From RHKX01 sp035759925 (lineage in GTDB: Bacteria > Actinomycetota > Thermoleophilia > Solirubrobacterales > 70-9), in contig DASTTY010000048.1 in the NCBI GenBank assembly GCA_035759925.1, positions 1 through 31,784 on the forward strand: 31,784 bases of DNA. The letters are read 5' to 3'. The position numbers and the translations under genes are program-made. Of this stretch, positions 30,904 to 31,784 are shown piece by piece. The notes below the pieces were generated by a model, which was not told the DNA's origin, ran no database searches, and was given only the letters and a program-made list of their open reading frames with translations. Every line of letters starts with the position of its first letter. Position 1 is the first letter of the stretch.

Positions 30904-31784
30904 ATGGAGTCCAGCGTCGTCGAGAAGCCGGAGAGCGGCGAGGCCGCTTCGTCATTCGCGAAGTCGCTGCTGCTCGGGGAGATCCACGAGGAGATGGTCT
31001 TCCCGTGGCCGCAGCCCGACGAGGACGAGCAGATCAAGGTCCGCGAGCTCTGCGCCCGTGCCCGCGCGATCGGCGAGTCGATCGACCACCGCAAGGTCGA
31101 GGAGGACCGCTGGATCGGCGACGACGTGATCCGCGAGCTCGGCGACGCCGGGCTCTGCGGTCTCTACGTCGACGAGCGCTACGGCGGGCAGGGCCTCTCG
31201 CAGACCGGCTACGCGCGCGTCTTCGAGCAGTTCGCCCAGATCGACGGGACGCTCTCGATCATCCTCGGCGTCCACCAGTCGATCGGCTACAAGGGAATCG
31301 CCCTGTTCGGCAGCGACGAGCAGAAGGAGCGCTTCCTGCCCGACCTCGCCGCCGGTCGCAAGCTCGCCGGCTACGCGCTGACCGAGCCGGAGGCCGGATC
31401 CGACGCCTACAACCTGCGCTCGCGCGCGGTCGAACAGGCCGACGGCTCCTGGGTGCTGAACGGCGAGAAACGCTACATCGGCAATGGCTCGAAGGGCGAC
31501 GTCTTCACGACGTTCGCGCGGGCCGAGGTCGGCGGCAAGGACCGCCACATCGCGCTGATCCTCGAGAAAGGCATGAAGGGCTTCGAGGTCGGCGAGCGCT
31601 ACGACACGATGGGGCTGCGCGGCAACGATCTCCGTCGCCTCACCTTCAACGACGTCCGGGTACCGGCCGAGAACGTCCTCGGCGATCCCGGCGACGGCTT
31701 CCGGATCGCGATGTCGATCCTCAACAACGGCCGGATCGGTCTCGGCACCGGGTCGGTCGGCGCCGCCAAGAAGCTGCTCGACCT
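30904..31784 (+). CDS. Acyl-CoA dehydrogenase, 3' end beyond the window
   Basis: 293 residues visible. Residues about 45-150 form the N-terminal helical domain, with LGDAGLCGLYVDERYGGQGLSQ. The middle beta domain has GYALTEPEAGSDAYNLRSRA and the C-terminal part has FRIAMSILNNGRIGLG. The N-terminus carries an extra 40 or so residues (FAKSLLLGEIHEEMVFPWPQ) as in the VLCAD/ACAD9-like FadE branch. ATG at 30904 has AGGAG (30895-30899) 4 nt upstream. It oxidises an acyl-CoA with FAD, passing electrons to ETF (family knowledge). Chain-length preference is not evident. Confidence 0.94.
   Translation, partial: MESSVVEKPESGEAASSFAKSLLLGEIHEEMVFPWPQPDEDEQIKVRELCARARAIGESIDHRKVEEDRWIGDDVIRELGDAGLCGLYVDERYGGQGLSQTGYARVFEQFAQIDGTLSIILGVHQSIGYKGIALFGSDEQKERFLPDLAAGRKLAGYALTEPEAGSDAYNLRSRAVEQADGSWVLNGEKRYIGNGSKGDVFTTFARAEVGGKDRHIALILEKGMKGFEVGERYDTMGLRGNDLRRLTFNDVRVPAENVLGDPGDGFRIAMSILNNGRIGLGTGSVGAAKKLLD

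Noticed and set aside
1..31784. CRISPR arrays, insertion sequences, prophage, tRNA or rRNA genes
   Set aside because: I looked for regular spaced repeats, transposase motifs, integrase genes and clover-leaf or rRNA signatures and saw none; the single repeat cluster at 23617-23695 is not CRISPR-like.

Overview
High-GC actinobacterial chromosome, most like Thermoleophilia/Solirubrobacterales. This placement is an inference from GC-saturated codon use, F420-type enzymes, Actinobacteria-style signalling genes and frequent leaderless gene starts; no marker gene fixes it. I see no mobile element, CRISPR array, tRNA or rRNA. The window reads as ordinary core and semi-core chromosome with one notable pathway cluster.

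Layout. 1-641 (-) is the N-terminal two thirds of a principal sigma factor, with a good sigma70-type promoter and a long leader. 1012-2267 (+) holds a proline-rich small protein coupled to a YihY/BrkB membrane protein. 2280-4705 (-) holds a small membrane protein, class II fructose-bisphosphatase (glpX) and an NmrA-like NAD(P)-binding protein. 4806-11674 (-) is the most interesting block: a pilin-like secreted protein, then egtB and egtD (ergothioneine biosynthesis), then directly a complete OpuC/ProU-type quaternary-amine ABC importer (CBS-domain ATPase, two permeases, lipoprotein binding protein), closed by a 14-bp perfect hairpin. 11802-12083 (+) is LapA-like. 12252-15105 (-) is the three-subunit proton-translocating transhydrogenase pntAA-pntAB-pntB. 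15181-15852 (+) is an FHA-HTH protein, convergent with a Ser/Thr kidase-type gene encoding a receptor kinase with an external beta-propeller (15917-18028, -). 18072-19139 (-) is an F420-type luciferase-like oxidoreductase, divergent from a cupin (19217-19615, +). A CtpE-like P-type ATPase and pyruvate kinase are coupled (19668-23611, +). A GST-like protein and an enoyl-CoA hydratase follow (23700-25214, -). A LigD-type polymerase (25255-26265, +) converges with an ATP-dependent ligase, which is itself coupled to a membrane-anchored PLC-like phosphodiesterase (26445-29608, -). L-2-hydroxyglutarate oxidase and an acyl-CoA dehydrogenase (cut by the window end) finish the window on +.

How the genes work together. 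The egt block would make the betaine-thiol ergothioneine (or its precursor hercynine) and has a betaine-type importer in the same apparent transcription unit, so the importer's substrate may be ergothioneine or a related betaine. The egtB reading frame has no ATG, GTG or TTG that keeps its conserved N-terminus; its best start is ATC.

A window-wide pattern stands out. Nine of the probable first genes of transcription units, plus egtB, carry a -10-like hexamer (TANNNT, or CATAAT in one case) ending 6-9 nt before the start codon, with no clear Shine-Dalgarno. This predicts leaderless mRNAs. Internal genes use stop/start overlaps (TTGA, GTGA, TGATG) or Shine-Dalgarno sites instead.
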